This document shows, piece after piece, positions 24,038-33,838 of a DNA stretch of 64,000 nt. The stretch comes from an uncultured Bacteroidota bacterium. Lineage in GTDB: Bacteria > Bacteroidota > Bacteroidia > Flavobacteriales > Flavobacteriaceae. The stretch lies in NCBI GenBank assembly GCA_902602415.1, contig CACKQW010000004.1, positions 55,497-119,496 on the forward strand, given 5' to 3'. The notes beneath the pieces are model-generated. The model was not told the DNA's origin and did no database searches. It saw only the letters and a program-made list of their open reading frames with translations. How positions within the stretch are numbered: the first letter of the stretch is position 1; each line of letters starts with the position of its first letter. Position numbers and translations under genes: made by a program.

Positions 24038-27000
24038 ATGAAAAATATAGTCTCACTTTTATTTGTTTACTTTTCTTTTATCTTTTGTTTCCATGCACAA
24101 GATATTTCAGGCCTAATCACCGATGCTGAGAATGGTGAGCCATTAGCTGGTGTCAATATTGTTGTGCTGGACCAAAATGAAGGAGCTGTTTCAGATTTCG
24201 ATGGTAAATTTAGCATTGAAAACTTTGAGTCAGGTTCTACACTGATTTTTAGTTACATTGGATACAAAACATTAAACTTAAAAATATCTAATGAAGATTT
24301 CCTAGACTTCAAAAATATAAATGTTTCCTTAAAGAGTGATCTCAGTGAATTAGATGAAATAGTAGTTATAGGGTATGGCTCTCAAAAACTAAGTGATATT
24401 TCTGGAGCTGTTTCAACTGTAAATAATGATGCAATTGAATCTGTAACACCTGTAAGAGTTGAAGATGCATTACAGGGTCAGGCATCAGGTGTTAATATTA
24501 TTTCAAGTGGATCGCCTGGTTCTAAGCCTACGGTATTAATTAGAGGTATAACATCATACGCTGGAAATGACCCTTTGGTTGTAATTGATGGGGTTTCCGC
24601 TACTATTGATGATTTAAGTTCTGTAAATCCCAATGACATTAAAAGTGTAAATATTCTAAAGGATGCGGCTCTTGCATCAATATATGGAGTTAAAGGAGGA
24701 AGCGGTGTCATCGTTATTACCACAAAGACAGGTAATAGAAACTCTAAAACTGCATTTAATGTCTCAACATCAACTGGATTTCAAGAGGTGGTTAGAAAAA
24801 TTGATGTATTAAACGCTGCAGAATATGTAGCAATTTTAAACGAAGCCAGCGTAAATTCAGGACAAGGAATTGTATTCCCTGATATTTCAGGTTATGGAAT
24901 TGGAACTAATTGGCAAGATGAGATTCTAAATGATGCTCCAATTGTAAATCATTCAGTAAGTGCCTCGGGAGGAAGTGAAAACACATCTTATTATGTGTCA
25001 GCTTCCTATACTGGTCAAGAAGGGGTTGTGGGTGATGGGGACAAGTCCTTTTTTAATAGAACAAGTTTTACAACCAACATTGATACCGACTTAAATAAAA
25101 AAACTAAATTAATTGTCAATACAAATTATTCTAATATTAAGGGCAAAAGTCTACCTGAAAATGGGATCACGAGTGTTTTGTCTAATGCATTAAATTTTGA
25201 TCCAACTGTAAACCCATATAAAGAGTCTGAGTTGTTATTGGGATCAAATGGAACATCGTTATTTCAAGAACATGCTTCAGCAAATGGATCTTTTGGAACA
25301 AGTGAGACTATCACTCAAGAAATTGTTAATCCACTAGCTCAAATATATTATACATACAATCAAAATAAAGTAAATAAGTTTACTGGAAAAATTGAGCTTC
25401 AATATGATTTAATTAAAGATCTTAAAGTAACCTCCAGATTTGGTTATACTTACGTTGATATTTATGATAAATCATTTGTTCCGCTTCAATTTTACGGAAG
25501 CGGTCATAATCAAACAAATTCTGAGCCTGATTTATCACCAATAGTTTCTGTAGATAGTGAAGGAAATTCCACATCCACACATAATAGGGTGACTGAGGGT
25601 CACACAAATTATTTCACATACACTTATGAGCTTTATGGAAATTATGATTTCTCTATTAATGATATCCATAACTTTCAAACAGTTGCAGGATTCTCCATAG
25701 GGGAAAGCAAGGGCGGTAACATTTCCGCTACCAATGAAGATGTTCCATTTAATTCATGGTCCTATGCTGATGTCAGTGCCGCTACCGGAAATGCGCTTCA
25801 GCAAACTTCTGGTTCCTGGCAGTATGTAAACAGAAACTTATCCTACTTTTCAAGACTTCTATATGACTATGATGAAAAATATTATGCTTCATTAACTGCA
25901 AGAATTGACGGATCAACATCTTTTGGTAGTAATAATAAATTTGGATTTTTCCCGTCAGCTTCTTTTGGTTGGGTTGTTTCCAAAGAAGAATTTTTTGAAA
26001 AACTTCCCATTGACTTTCTTAAATTGAGAGCTAGTTATGGTTCCCTTGGAAATGATAATATTAGCCCACAATTTGCTTTAATTTCCACTTTTCCAAGTTA
26101 TGTATTAAACGGAAATATTATTTCAGGATCATCACTTGGATCAATTCCAAATGATGATGTTTCATGGGAAAATCAGGTGCAGACTAATATTGGAGTTGAC
26201 ACAAGATTTTTTGGAAATAAACTGTCATTAACTTTAGATTATTTTCAAAAAACGGTTGATGATTTGTTGTTTAGCCCGAACTTATCTCTATATCTAGGTA
26301 CTCCATCTTTTCCAACCACAAATATTGGTAGCACTAAAAGTTCTGGAATTGATGCAAATATTTCATTTAATACAAATATTGCCTCTTTATCAGTTTCTTC
26401 TAATTTAAACTTTACAACTGCTAAAAATGAGGTGGTATCAATTAATAACGGAGATAAATATATTTGGGGAGCAGGTTACGGCATTCCTTACAGACCAATT
26501 GTAAGATTTGAAGAAGGGTTTTCACCTGGATATTTTTACGGTTATGTCACAGACGGATTATTTCAAAACCAGACTGAAATTGATAATCACGCATCACAAA
26601 CTACAAATGGCACTTTCCCTGGGGATATAAGATTTGTAGATCTCAATAATGATGGAATAATAAATGACTCCGACAGGACAAAAATTGGAGATCCTTTTCC
26701 AGACTTTACAATAGGTTGGAATTTAAATTTAGATTATAAATCTTTTGACTTAAGTATCTTTACATATGCGTCGGTTGGGAATGATATATATAGAGCCTAT
26801 GAAAGGAATTTAAGCTATACCAACAGATTTGCTTCAGTATTAGACAGATGGACTGGAGCTGGAACAAGTTTTGAGGAACCTAGAGTAACTTTTGTTGATT
26901 CTAACAATAACAATCGCGCTTCTGACAGATATATTGAGGATGGTAGCTATTTGAGAATAAAGAATATTCAATTTGGATATTCAATACCAGTTTCAGTCGC

Positions 27001-27181
27001 CGAAAAATTAGGATTTAGTCAAATCAGGGCCTACATGCAGATTAAAAATGCATTAACATTAACAGAATACTCTGGATATGATCCAGAAATTTCCGTAGGG
27101 GGTGTTCTTAATACAGGAATAGATTACGGAACATATCCTCAACCAAGGATTTGGTCTTTAGGAATGAATTTCAAATTTTAA
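24038..27181 (+). CDS. susC: SusC/RagA-type TonB-dependent outer-membrane glycan transporter
   Basis: Imports oligosaccharides across the outer membrane using TonB energy, together with the SusD partner encoded 10 bp downstream. The 1047-residue protein has a signal peptide (1-20), then a carboxypeptidase-regulatory-like domain (DISGLITDAENGEPLAGVNIVV, opening residues; about 22-100). A TonB-box-like EIVVIGYGSQ sits near residue 107. The plug carries ALQGQASGVNI, PTVLIRG, PLVVIDG and IYGVKGGSGVIVITTKTG. A long beta-barrel follows, ending in an aromatic residue (GMNFKF) as outer-membrane proteins do. It heads a six-gene operon whose enzymes point to beta-1,3-glucan. Confidence 0.96.
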   Translation: MKNIVSLLFVYFSFIFCFHAQDISGLITDAENGEPLAGVNIVVLDQNEGAVSDFDGKFSIENFESGSTLIFSYIGYKTLNLKISNEDFLDFKNINVSLKSDLSELDEIVVIGYGSQKLSDISGAVSTVNNDAIESVTPVRVEDALQGQASGVNIISSGSPGSKPTVLIRGITSYAGNDPLVVIDGVSATIDDLSSVNPNDIKSVNILKDAALASIYGVKGGSGVIVITTKTGNRNSKTAFNVSTSTGFQEVVRKIDVLNAAEYVAILNEASVNSGQGIVFPDISGYGIGTNWQDEILNDAPIVNHSVSASGGSENTSYYVSASYTGQEGVVGDGDKSFFNRTSFTTNIDTDLNKKTKLIVNTNYSNIKGKSLPENGITSVLSNALNFDPTVNPYKESELLLGSNGTSLFQEHASANGSFGTSETITQEIVNPLAQIYYTYNQNKVNKFTGKIELQYDLIKDLKVTSRFGYTYVDIYDKSFVPLQFYGSGHNQTNSEPDLSPIVSVDSEGNSTSTHNRVTEGHTNYFTYTYELYGNYDFSINDIHNFQTVAGFSIGESKGGNISATNEDVPFNSWSYADVSAATGNALQQTSGSWQYVNRNLSYFSRLLYDYDEKYYASLTARIDGSTSFGSNNKFGFFPSASFGWVVSKEEFFEKLPIDFLKLRASYGSLGNDNISPQFALISTFPSYVLNGNIISGSSLGSIPNDDVSWENQVQTNIGVDTRFFGNKLSLTLDYFQKTVDDLLFSPNLSLYLGTPSFPTTNIGSTKSSGIDANISFNTNIASLSVSSNLNFTTAKNEVVSINNGDKYIWGAGYGIPYRPIVRFEEGFSPGYFYGYVTDGLFQNQTEIDNHASQTTNGTFPGDIRFVDLNNDGIINDSDRTKIGDPFPDFTIGWNLNLDYKSFDLSIFTYASVGNDIYRAYERNLSYTNRFASVLDRWTGAGTSFEEPRVTFVDSNNNNRASDRYIEDGSYLRIKNIQFGYSIPVSVAEKLGFSQIRAYMQIKNALTLTEYSGYDPEISVGGVLNTGIDYGTYPQPRIWSLGMNFKF

Positions 27182-27191
27182 ATAATACATA

Positions 27192-28652
27192 ATGAATAAT
27201 TTTAAAAATATTTTTGTTTATAGTTTACTTATTTTAAGCCTTAATAATTGTACTGATCATGTGGATTATGAGGCAATCGAAAATTATGCAATAACCGCTG
27301 AAGTATATTTTCAGCAAGAGTCAGATTATGAGGCTGCACTTGTAGGAACGTATGATCCATTACAGTGGATGTTTTTCAACATACAAATAGGTGCAATTGC
27401 ATCAGATTTATCCTTATGTGGTGGAGAAAGTGCCACTGATTATTTAGGTCTTCAGGAAATTAATAGTATGACGCATTATCCTGAAAATGATGTATTATCA
27501 AATGTTTGGAGATGGTTGTATGAAGGGGTTAATAGGGCAAATTACATGGAAGAAAATAAATCAAATATTGAATTTGATGGAAAAGAATCAATGTATGGTG
27601 AAGTCTACTTTTTACGTGCTTACTACTATTTTCAACTTGTGAAATTTTTTGGTGACGTTCCGCTTTTTACAGATGCTAGATTGACAGCTGGAGATTCAGG
27701 AAGTTTATCAAGAACAGCTGCCAGCCTTGTTTATGAGCAAATAGAATCAGATTTACAAAATGCAATTTCAGTCTTACCTGCATCACAATCAGAACAAGGA
27801 CGAGTAAACAAGTTTACTGCATATGCTTTATTGGGAAAGGTTTTATTATATCAAGAAAAATTTGCAGAGTCAGCTCAGGCTTTTGATCAAGTCATTGGTG
27901 TCTATTCATTAGTGTCTGACTATGGCAGTCAATTTTTAAGATTTGGAGAAAATGGACCAGAATCAGTATTCGAAATTCAATATACAAATCAATCAAACTG
28001 GTATGATTGGAATTGTATTCAATGTAGCGAAGGAAATTATGGTATTATAATGAATGGACCTAGAGGTTGGTCAGGTCCAGAATATGCTCAAGGTTGGAGT
28101 TTTAATGTACCTACTGAAGAATTTTTTAATTCCTTTGCTGATGGTGATACTAGAAGAGATGCAACAATTTTAGATATTCAAGCATTTGCTGATCAGACAG
28201 GATCATCATACACAGAGGGATATGATCATACAGGGTATTTCAATAATAAATATATTCCACGTGCGGGTGAGTCTGGAGGACAAATAGAATTAAATTACTT
28301 GACAAATTACAGGATAATCAGATATTCTGATGTTTTATTGATGGCTGCGGAAGCATTAAACAGAGGTCAAATTGATGATGCAACTGCTCTCCAGTATCTA
28401 AATCAAGTTAGAGAAAGGGCATTTGGAAGTAGTGACAACAATTTAAATATCTCAGGATCCGCTTTAACCGATGCGATATGGCTTGAAAGAAAATATGAAT
28501 TAGCTCTTGAGGGACATAGATTTTTTGACTTAGTTAGAACTGGTCAAGCAGCATCAACAATTCCAGGATTCATTGCTGGTAAGCATGAAGTTTTTCCTAT
28601 TCCGCAGCAAGAAATTGATATTTCAGGCCTAGAACAAAACCCTAGTTACTAA
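27192..28652 (+). CDS. susD: SusD/RagB-type glycan-binding lipoprotein
   Basis: Surface lid and binding partner of the SusC transporter. The 486-residue lipoprotein has a lipobox ending at NNC (Cys near residue 20). Typical SusD blocks are ESDYEAALVGTYDPLQ near 42-57, EVYFLRAYYYFQLVKFFGDVPLFTD (shown in part), LGKVLLYQEKFAESAQAFDQVI, RIIRYSDVLLMAAEALNRG and the C-terminal WLERKYELALEGHRFFDLVRTG. Tetratricopeptide-like helices form the fold. Length is normal for the family. It is followed 15 bp later by a probable surface glycan-binding lipoprotein. Confidence 0.96.
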   Translation: MNNFKNIFVYSLLILSLNNCTDHVDYEAIENYAITAEVYFQQESDYEAALVGTYDPLQWMFFNIQIGAIASDLSLCGGESATDYLGLQEINSMTHYPENDVLSNVWRWLYEGVNRANYMEENKSNIEFDGKESMYGEVYFLRAYYYFQLVKFFGDVPLFTDARLTAGDSGSLSRTAASLVYEQIESDLQNAISVLPASQSEQGRVNKFTAYALLGKVLLYQEKFAESAQAFDQVIGVYSLVSDYGSQFLRFGENGPESVFEIQYTNQSNWYDWNCIQCSEGNYGIIMNGPRGWSGPEYAQGWSFNVPTEEFFNSFADGDTRRDATILDIQAFADQTGSSYTEGYDHTGYFNNKYIPRAGESGGQIELNYLTNYRIIRYSDVLLMAAEALNRGQIDDATALQYLNQVRERAFGSSDNNLNISGSALTDAIWLERKYELALEGHRFFDLVRTGQAASTIPGFIAGKHEVFPIPQQEIDISGLEQNPSY

Positions 28653-28667
28653 ATAATAGATATAAAA

Positions 28668-29498
28668 ATGAAAAAAACAGTATACTTAATTAAAACTTTA
28701 CTTTTCTTGTTACTACTCATTGGGTGTGTTGAGGAAAAAAATGAAAATTATGATTTCATACAGACAATAAGTGACCCACAGAATATAAGCGCTGAAATAT
28801 ATGTGGATGAAAATACAGGAACTGTTTCAGTTACACCAATGGGTGAGGGTGTAGTTTTATATGAGATTAATTTTGGAGAGGATTCCGCTGAAATTGAATC
28901 TGTAGATCCTGGAGAAAGTATTGATCATTCTTACTTAATTGAGGGAATTTATACCATAACCATTTCAGGGTTTGGCTTAAACGGGTCAGTTGTACAGGCT
29001 AGTTATGAGGTAGATATACCATTTATTGTTCCTGAAAGTTTAGTCATACAAAATTTTGAGGATGAAGTTTCTTTAAGCACTTTTTCCTTTGGTGGAGCAA
29101 GTTCGGGAATAATTGTTGCAAACCCAGATCCTTCTGGTGAAAACACAACCGAAAATGTTCTTGAGTTTAGCAAGGCTGAGGGAGCTGAGGTTTGGGCTGG
29201 TATGGGATTTACTATTGATGTTTTAGAATTTAATGACCAAACTAGTTTTCAATTAAAATCCTATTCTCCTGAAGTTGGAAAAGTAATTAAAGTTAAACTT
29301 GAAACTGTTCAAGGAAATATTGCTGGATTAACTCATGAAGTTGATGTTGTAACAACTGTTGCTAATGAGTGGGAAACATTAGTTTATGATTTTTCTGCGG
29401 CACCTGATCTAGAATATGTTTCATTTATAGTATTTTACGATTTTGGAAATACAGCTGGAGGAACTTACAGGCTTGATGAAATTCAATTAATTGATTAA
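28668..29498 (+). CDS. Probable surface glycan-binding lipoprotein with PKD-like domain
   Basis: The 276-residue lipoprotein has a lipobox ending LLIGC (Cys at 20). The first half, to about residue 120, is PKD-like: YEINFGEDSAEIESVDPG and HSYLIEGIYTITISGFG recall the PKD patterns. The second half (from VIQNFEDEVSLSTFSFGG) is a jelly-roll-like, possible carbohydrate-binding domain ending YRLDEIQLID, as many CBM-type domains do. PKD-containing lipoproteins are common in laminarin loci of marine Flavobacteriia. No catalytic motif was seen. The binding role is inferred from context and layout. Confidence 0.75.
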   Translation: MKKTVYLIKTLLFLLLLIGCVEEKNENYDFIQTISDPQNISAEIYVDENTGTVSVTPMGEGVVLYEINFGEDSAEIESVDPGESIDHSYLIEGIYTITISGFGLNGSVVQASYEVDIPFIVPESLVIQNFEDEVSLSTFSFGGASSGIIVANPDPSGENTTENVLEFSKAEGAEVWAGMGFTIDVLEFNDQTSFQLKSYSPEVGKVIKVKLETVQGNIAGLTHEVDVVTTVANEWETLVYDFSAAPDLEYVSFIVFYDFGNTAGGTYRLDEIQLID

Positions 29499-29508
29499 TA
29501 TTAAAATT

Positions 29509-30393
29509 ATGAGAAGATTAAAATTTTTATTTTTATCCATACTAATAGTTAGTTTTTTTGGATGTGAACAGGATGATTATGAGTTTGGAGATATTCAAAG
29601 TCCAACTAATTTAGTTATTACAGCTGATATACAGGGTGCTGATGACGATAATCCATTTGGTGATGGAAGTGGGTATGTAACATTTACAGCTGTTGCTGAT
29701 GGTGCGATTTCTTACAAATTCACAATTTCAGGTGTAGAATATTTAGCCTCCGGTGGAATACTGACGCACAGATTTACAACAATTGGCACTTATACATATG
29801 ATGTAGAGGTTTTAGCCTCAGGAACAGCAGGAATCATGTCTAATGGAGCTATTTCTGTTGAGGTTTTATATTCTTTTGAACCACCTGCAGAGCTTTTAGA
29901 AGATTTAACCAGTGGTAGTTGGAGAGTAATGGCCGAGGCCCCAGGGCATTTAGGGGTTCACGCAGCAAACACATTTCATGATGGAGTGAATACCTTTCCT
30001 CTTTGGTACAGCGCTGCCCCCTTTGATAAATCTGAAACGGGAATGTACGATGATAGAATAACTTTTAATTCTGACGGTACTATGGATTATGAAGCTTTTG
30101 ATTATATTTTTGGAAAAGATGTGCCCTTGGAAGAAGATTTTTCTGGAAACCAGGGTTTAGAAGCTGTTGATGGTGAACACCCTTTTTATCCAATTGAAGA
30201 TTTTACATCAAACTGGTCAATTTCTGAAGCTGATGGTTATTTGGTAATTAACTTTACTGGAAATGGTTTTGCTGGTTTTTATGTTGGTGGAAGTCATTCA
30301 TATACTATTACATATCAATCATCAACTGAGATGTATTTAAAGACCATTGGGTTTGATAATAATGCCTGGTATATAAAGTTGACAAATCAGTAA
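29509..30393 (+). CDS. Probable surface glycan-binding lipoprotein sharing a module with the GH16 enzyme
   Basis: The 294-residue lipoprotein has a lipobox ending SFFGC (Cys near residue 18). An N-terminal PKD-like module (about 30-125, SPTNLVITADIQGADDDNPF then GDGSG) clearly resembles the module at the start of the GH16 protein encoded next. The C-terminal half (from ELLEDLTSGSWRVMAEAPGH) has the GSWR...DDRITFNSDGTMDYEAFDY pattern of lipoproteins often found beside GH16 laminarinases. No catalytic residues were recognised. The ATG at 29509 was chosen so that the signal peptide starts MRRLKFLFL; the gene then begins 10 bp after the previous stop. Confidence 0.75.
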   Translation: MRRLKFLFLSILIVSFFGCEQDDYEFGDIQSPTNLVITADIQGADDDNPFGDGSGYVTFTAVADGAISYKFTISGVEYLASGGILTHRFTTIGTYTYDVEVLASGTAGIMSNGAISVEVLYSFEPPAELLEDLTSGSWRVMAEAPGHLGVHAANTFHDGVNTFPLWYSAAPFDKSETGMYDDRITFNSDGTMDYEAFDYIFGKDVPLEEDFSGNQGLEAVDGEHPFYPIEDFTSNWSISEADGYLVINFTGNGFAGFYVGGSHSYTITYQSSTEMYLKTIGFDNNAWYIKLTNQ

Positions 30394-30442
30394 TTTTTTA
30401 TAAATTGTTTGGTTTACTTTATATTTAATCTTGCTCATATTT

Positions 30443-30450
30443 TATATTTG
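30443..30450 (+). promoter_or_regulatory. Possible internal -7 box before the GH16 gene
   Basis: TATATTTG, followed by CAC, lies 12 bp before the GH16 start. If used it would give an almost leaderless GH16-GH3-lacI transcript from the 69-bp gap in the operon. A TTG at the right distance is missing. Confidence 0.4.
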
Positions 30451-30462
30451 CACTTATTCAGT

Positions 30463-31560
30463 ATGAAATATATTATCACAACTATATACACTCTATTAAT
30501 TTTGATGTCATGTTCTTCAGATTCCTCAAATGATGAAAATGGGCAATCAAATACACCTGACCCTATTTATCCATCTGATTTAACATTAGATATTACAATT
30601 GTTGGGCAGTCATCTGATTTCCCTAATGGTGATGGATCAGGGGATATTATTTGTTTTGCAACTGCAACAGATGCAATAAACTATGAATTTAGGTTTGGGG
30701 CAGGCAATGTAATTGAATCTCCAAATGGACAGGTTCAATTTTCTTATTCAGAGCCTGGCTTACAATCTCGAACAGTTTATGTTTATGCCTATTCTGTTAC
30801 GGGTGATTATGTAAGTACCTCTACCTCATTTGATTTATATGTAAATGACCAAGATCAATCTACTGCTACTTGGTCTGAGGAATTTAATTATACTGGATCG
30901 ATAAATGGAAATATCTGGACAGCTGAAATCGGTAATGGAAATAATGGTTGGGGTAACGGAGAATCTCAATTTTACACAGCAGATCCAGAAAATGTAAGAG
31001 TTGAAGACGGTGTATTGAAGATTACTGCCAAAAGAGAAAACTTTGCCGGTTATAATTTCACATCCTCAAGAATAATTAGTAGAGATAAATACGAATTTAA
31101 ATACGGAAGAGTTGACATAAGAGCTAAATTACCAACAGGTGTTGGTACATGGCCTGCATTATGGATGCTTGGAGCCAATTACAGTGAAGTGGGATGGCCT
31201 GAATGTGGAGAGATTGATATAATGGAGCATTGGGGCCACGATCCAACAGTTATTGCTGGCTCAATTCACACACCTATGAGTCATGGAGATACTTGGACTG
31301 ATGGACATACAATTGTTAATGACTATGATCAAGAATTTCATATTTATTCTATTGATTGGAATCAAAACAGGATACAGTTTTTTGTTGATGATGTATTGTA
31401 TTATACATATAATCCAAGTCCAAAAAATGATGAAAACTGGCCTTTTGATCAAGATGCATTTTTCATTATTAATGTAGCCATGGGCGGTCATTGGTTTGAC
31501 ATAGATCCAAATTTTGTAGAGTCAACTATGGAAGTTGATTATATTAGAGTTTACCAATAA
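30463..31560 (+). CDS. GH16 endo-beta-1,3-glucanase (laminarinase-type) lipoprotein
   Basis: Retaining glycoside hydrolase that cuts beta-glucans inside the chain. The 365-residue lipoprotein (lipobox LMSC, Cys near 15) has a PKD-like module (about 30-130) and then a GH16 domain from ATWSEEFNYTGSINGNIWT. The catalytic motif GEIDIMEHWG (Glu250, Asp252, Glu255) is the ExDxxE form of laminarinases, and the domain has the usual end MEVDYIRVYQ. The start was placed at 30463; the longer frame adds 18 hydrophobic residues before the signal. It probably cuts laminarin at the cell surface and feeds SusC/SusD and the GH3 enzyme. Confidence 0.93.
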   Translation: MKYIITTIYTLLILMSCSSDSSNDENGQSNTPDPIYPSDLTLDITIVGQSSDFPNGDGSGDIICFATATDAINYEFRFGAGNVIESPNGQVQFSYSEPGLQSRTVYVYAYSVTGDYVSTSTSFDLYVNDQDQSTATWSEEFNYTGSINGNIWTAEIGNGNNGWGNGESQFYTADPENVRVEDGVLKITAKRENFAGYNFTSSRIISRDKYEFKYGRVDIRAKLPTGVGTWPALWMLGANYSEVGWPECGEIDIMEHWGHDPTVIAGSIHTPMSHGDTWTDGHTIVNDYDQEFHIYSIDWNQNRIQFFVDDVLYYTYNPSPKNDENWPFDQDAFFIINVAMGGHWFDIDPNFVESTMEVDYIRVYQ

Positions 31561-31570
31561 ATTAAACATT

Positions 31571-33838
31571 ATGAAAAAAATATTTTACCTTTTACTTTCC
31601 ACCTTAGTAATATCAGCTTGCACAAATGCCAACCCAGAAGATAAAGAAAAAGAAAAATTTATCGATAATTTGATGTCAAAAATGACATTAGAGGAAAAGG
31701 CTGGTCAGATGAATCAATACAACGGCTTTTGGGATGCTACAGGCCCCATGCCTGAAGGAGATTACCAAAAAAAGAGGTATGAAGAATTAAAAAACGGACA
31801 GGTAGGGTCTATGTTAAATGTTATCGGTGTTGATCAAATTCGTGCACTTCAAAAAATTGCGGTTGAAGAAACTAGACTTGGTATTCCACTGATTTTTGGA
31901 CATGATGTTATTCATGGATATAAAACAATTTTCCCAATACCACTTGCGGAGTCATGCAGTTGGGATTTGGAACTTATGCAAAAATCTGCCAGAGTAGCAG
32001 CAACTGAGGCAAGTGCAGATGGATTACACTGGACATTTGCTCCTATGGTTGATATTTCTAGAGATGCAAGATGGGGAAGAGTTATGGAAGGGGCAGGTGA
32101 AGATCCATTTTTGGGAAGTCTAGTTGCTAAAGCTAGAGTTTCTGGCTTTCAAGGAGAAAATCTTTCTGACACAAACACAATTATAGGATGTGCAAAGCAT
32201 TTTGCAGGATATGGTTTTTCTGAGGCGGGAAGAGATTATAATACAGCGGATTTCAATGAGTATACTTTACACAATTCCATCATGCCACCTTTTAAAGCTG
32301 CAGTTGATGCGGGTGTAAGAACTTTTATGAATTCTTTTAACACCATTGATGAAATTCCAGCAACTGGTCACACAAATATTCAGAGAGATGTATTGAAAGG
32401 TGATTGGGATTTTGACGGTTTTATCGTTTCTGATTGGGGGTCAATTGAACAAATGATACCACATGGATTTGCCAGGGATGGTGAGCATGCAGCTGAATTA
32501 GCTGTTAATGCAGGATCTGATATGGATATGGAATCAAGTTTATACGTTAGTAAACTTGTTGATCTTGTTAAAAATGGTAAAGTGAAAATTGAGACAATTA
32601 ATGATGCAGTAAGAAGAATATTAAGGGTAAAATATGAACTTGGTCTTTTTGACGACCCATATAAATATTGTAATAACGAAAGATCAAAAAAAGAACTAGC
32701 ATCAGAAGAAAATATGAAAGTTGCGTTAGAGGCTGGAATGAAATCAATTGTACTTTTAAAAAATGATAAATCCTTATTACCACTTGAAAAAAATGGAAAT
32801 AAAATTGCTTTAATTGGTCCTTTAGCAACTGACAAAAATAGTCCATTAGGAAATTGGAGATCTCAGGCTGTGTATAATTCAGCATCCTCTGTTCTTGAGG
32901 GAATGAAAAATAATTCTGAAAATAAAATTTCTTTTGCGAAGGGATTAGACTTGTATTATGGTCAAACTAATTTTCATAATAGAGTAAAAGTTAATTATGA
33001 CGATAGGTCTGGTTTTGAAAAAGCAAAATTAATTGCCTCTAAATCAGATGTAGTTGTAATGGTTCTTGGGGAAGAAGGACATCAATCTGGTGAAGGTAGA
33101 AGTAGAACAAATATTGGCTTGCCTGGACTACAACTTGAATTATTGAAAGAAATTCATAAGGTGAATAAAAATATAGTGTTAGTAGTTATGAGTGGAAGAC
33201 CTCTTGATTTGACTTGGGAGGATAAACATATCCCATCCATACTTCAAGCCTGGCAGTTAGGTTCAAAATCTGGAGATGCGATAGCAAATGTATTATTTGG
33301 TGATTATAATCCTTCAGGAAAGCTAACTATGTCATTTCCAAGAAATGTAGGACAAGTTCCGGTATATTATAACTTTAAGAATACAGGAAGGCCCAGCACT
33401 TCAATTGAACAGGTAACAAATTCAGGCTATGCTGATGTTGAAAATAGCCCACTATACTCTTTTGGATATGGATTAAGTTACACTAGTTTTTCATATTCTA
33501 ACTTATCAATTGATAATGATAACATGAACAAAACTTCATCTATTAAAGCATCAATTGAATTAAGTAACACTGGATCAAGAAAGGGGAAAGAAGTAGTTCA
33601 ATTATACATTAGAGATGTAGTAGGAAGTATTGCGAGACCAATGAAAGAACTAAAAGGATTTAAACTTATCGAACTAAATCCAGGAGAATCAACTACTGTT
33701 GAATTTGAAATTGATAACTCTTTACTTGAGTTTTACACCTACAATAAAAAATGGGAGTCTGAGCCAGGAAATTTTCAATTGTTTATTGGAGGAAATTCTA
33801 ACGTTTCCGAATACAAAGAATTTAACTTAACAGATTAA
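31571..33838 (+). CDS. GH3 beta-glucosidase (BglX-like) lipoprotein
   Basis: The 755-residue glycoside hydrolase releases glucose from the ends of beta-gluco-oligosaccharides. The lipobox ends VISAC (Cys near 17). The GH3 N-terminal barrel has LIFGHDVIHGYKTIFPIPLA, FAPMVDISRDARWGRVMEG and KHFAGYG, with the catalytic nucleophile Asp288 in GFIVSDWGS. The C-terminal GH3 domain (DVVVMVLGEEGHQSGEGRSR) and a fibronectin-III-like end (SNTGSRKGKEVVQLYIRD) complete the normal layout. The ATG at 31571 gives a clean signal peptide. The stop overlaps the lacI-type ATG by one base (TAATG), tying enzyme and regulator together. Confidence 0.95.
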   Translation: MKKIFYLLLSTLVISACTNANPEDKEKEKFIDNLMSKMTLEEKAGQMNQYNGFWDATGPMPEGDYQKKRYEELKNGQVGSMLNVIGVDQIRALQKIAVEETRLGIPLIFGHDVIHGYKTIFPIPLAESCSWDLELMQKSARVAATEASADGLHWTFAPMVDISRDARWGRVMEGAGEDPFLGSLVAKARVSGFQGENLSDTNTIIGCAKHFAGYGFSEAGRDYNTADFNEYTLHNSIMPPFKAAVDAGVRTFMNSFNTIDEIPATGHTNIQRDVLKGDWDFDGFIVSDWGSIEQMIPHGFARDGEHAAELAVNAGSDMDMESSLYVSKLVDLVKNGKVKIETINDAVRRILRVKYELGLFDDPYKYCNNERSKKELASEENMKVALEAGMKSIVLLKNDKSLLPLEKNGNKIALIGPLATDKNSPLGNWRSQAVYNSASSVLEGMKNNSENKISFAKGLDLYYGQTNFHNRVKVNYDDRSGFEKAKLIASKSDVVVMVLGEEGHQSGEGRSRTNIGLPGLQLELLKEIHKVNKNIVLVVMSGRPLDLTWEDKHIPSILQAWQLGSKSGDAIANVLFGDYNPSGKLTMSFPRNVGQVPVYYNFKNTGRPSTSIEQVTNSGYADVENSPLYSFGYGLSYTSFSYSNLSIDNDNMNKTSSIKASIELSNTGSRKGKEVVQLYIRDVVGSIARPMKELKGFKLIELNPGESTTVEFEIDNSLLEFYTYNKKWESEPGNFQLFIGGNSNVSEYKEFNLTD

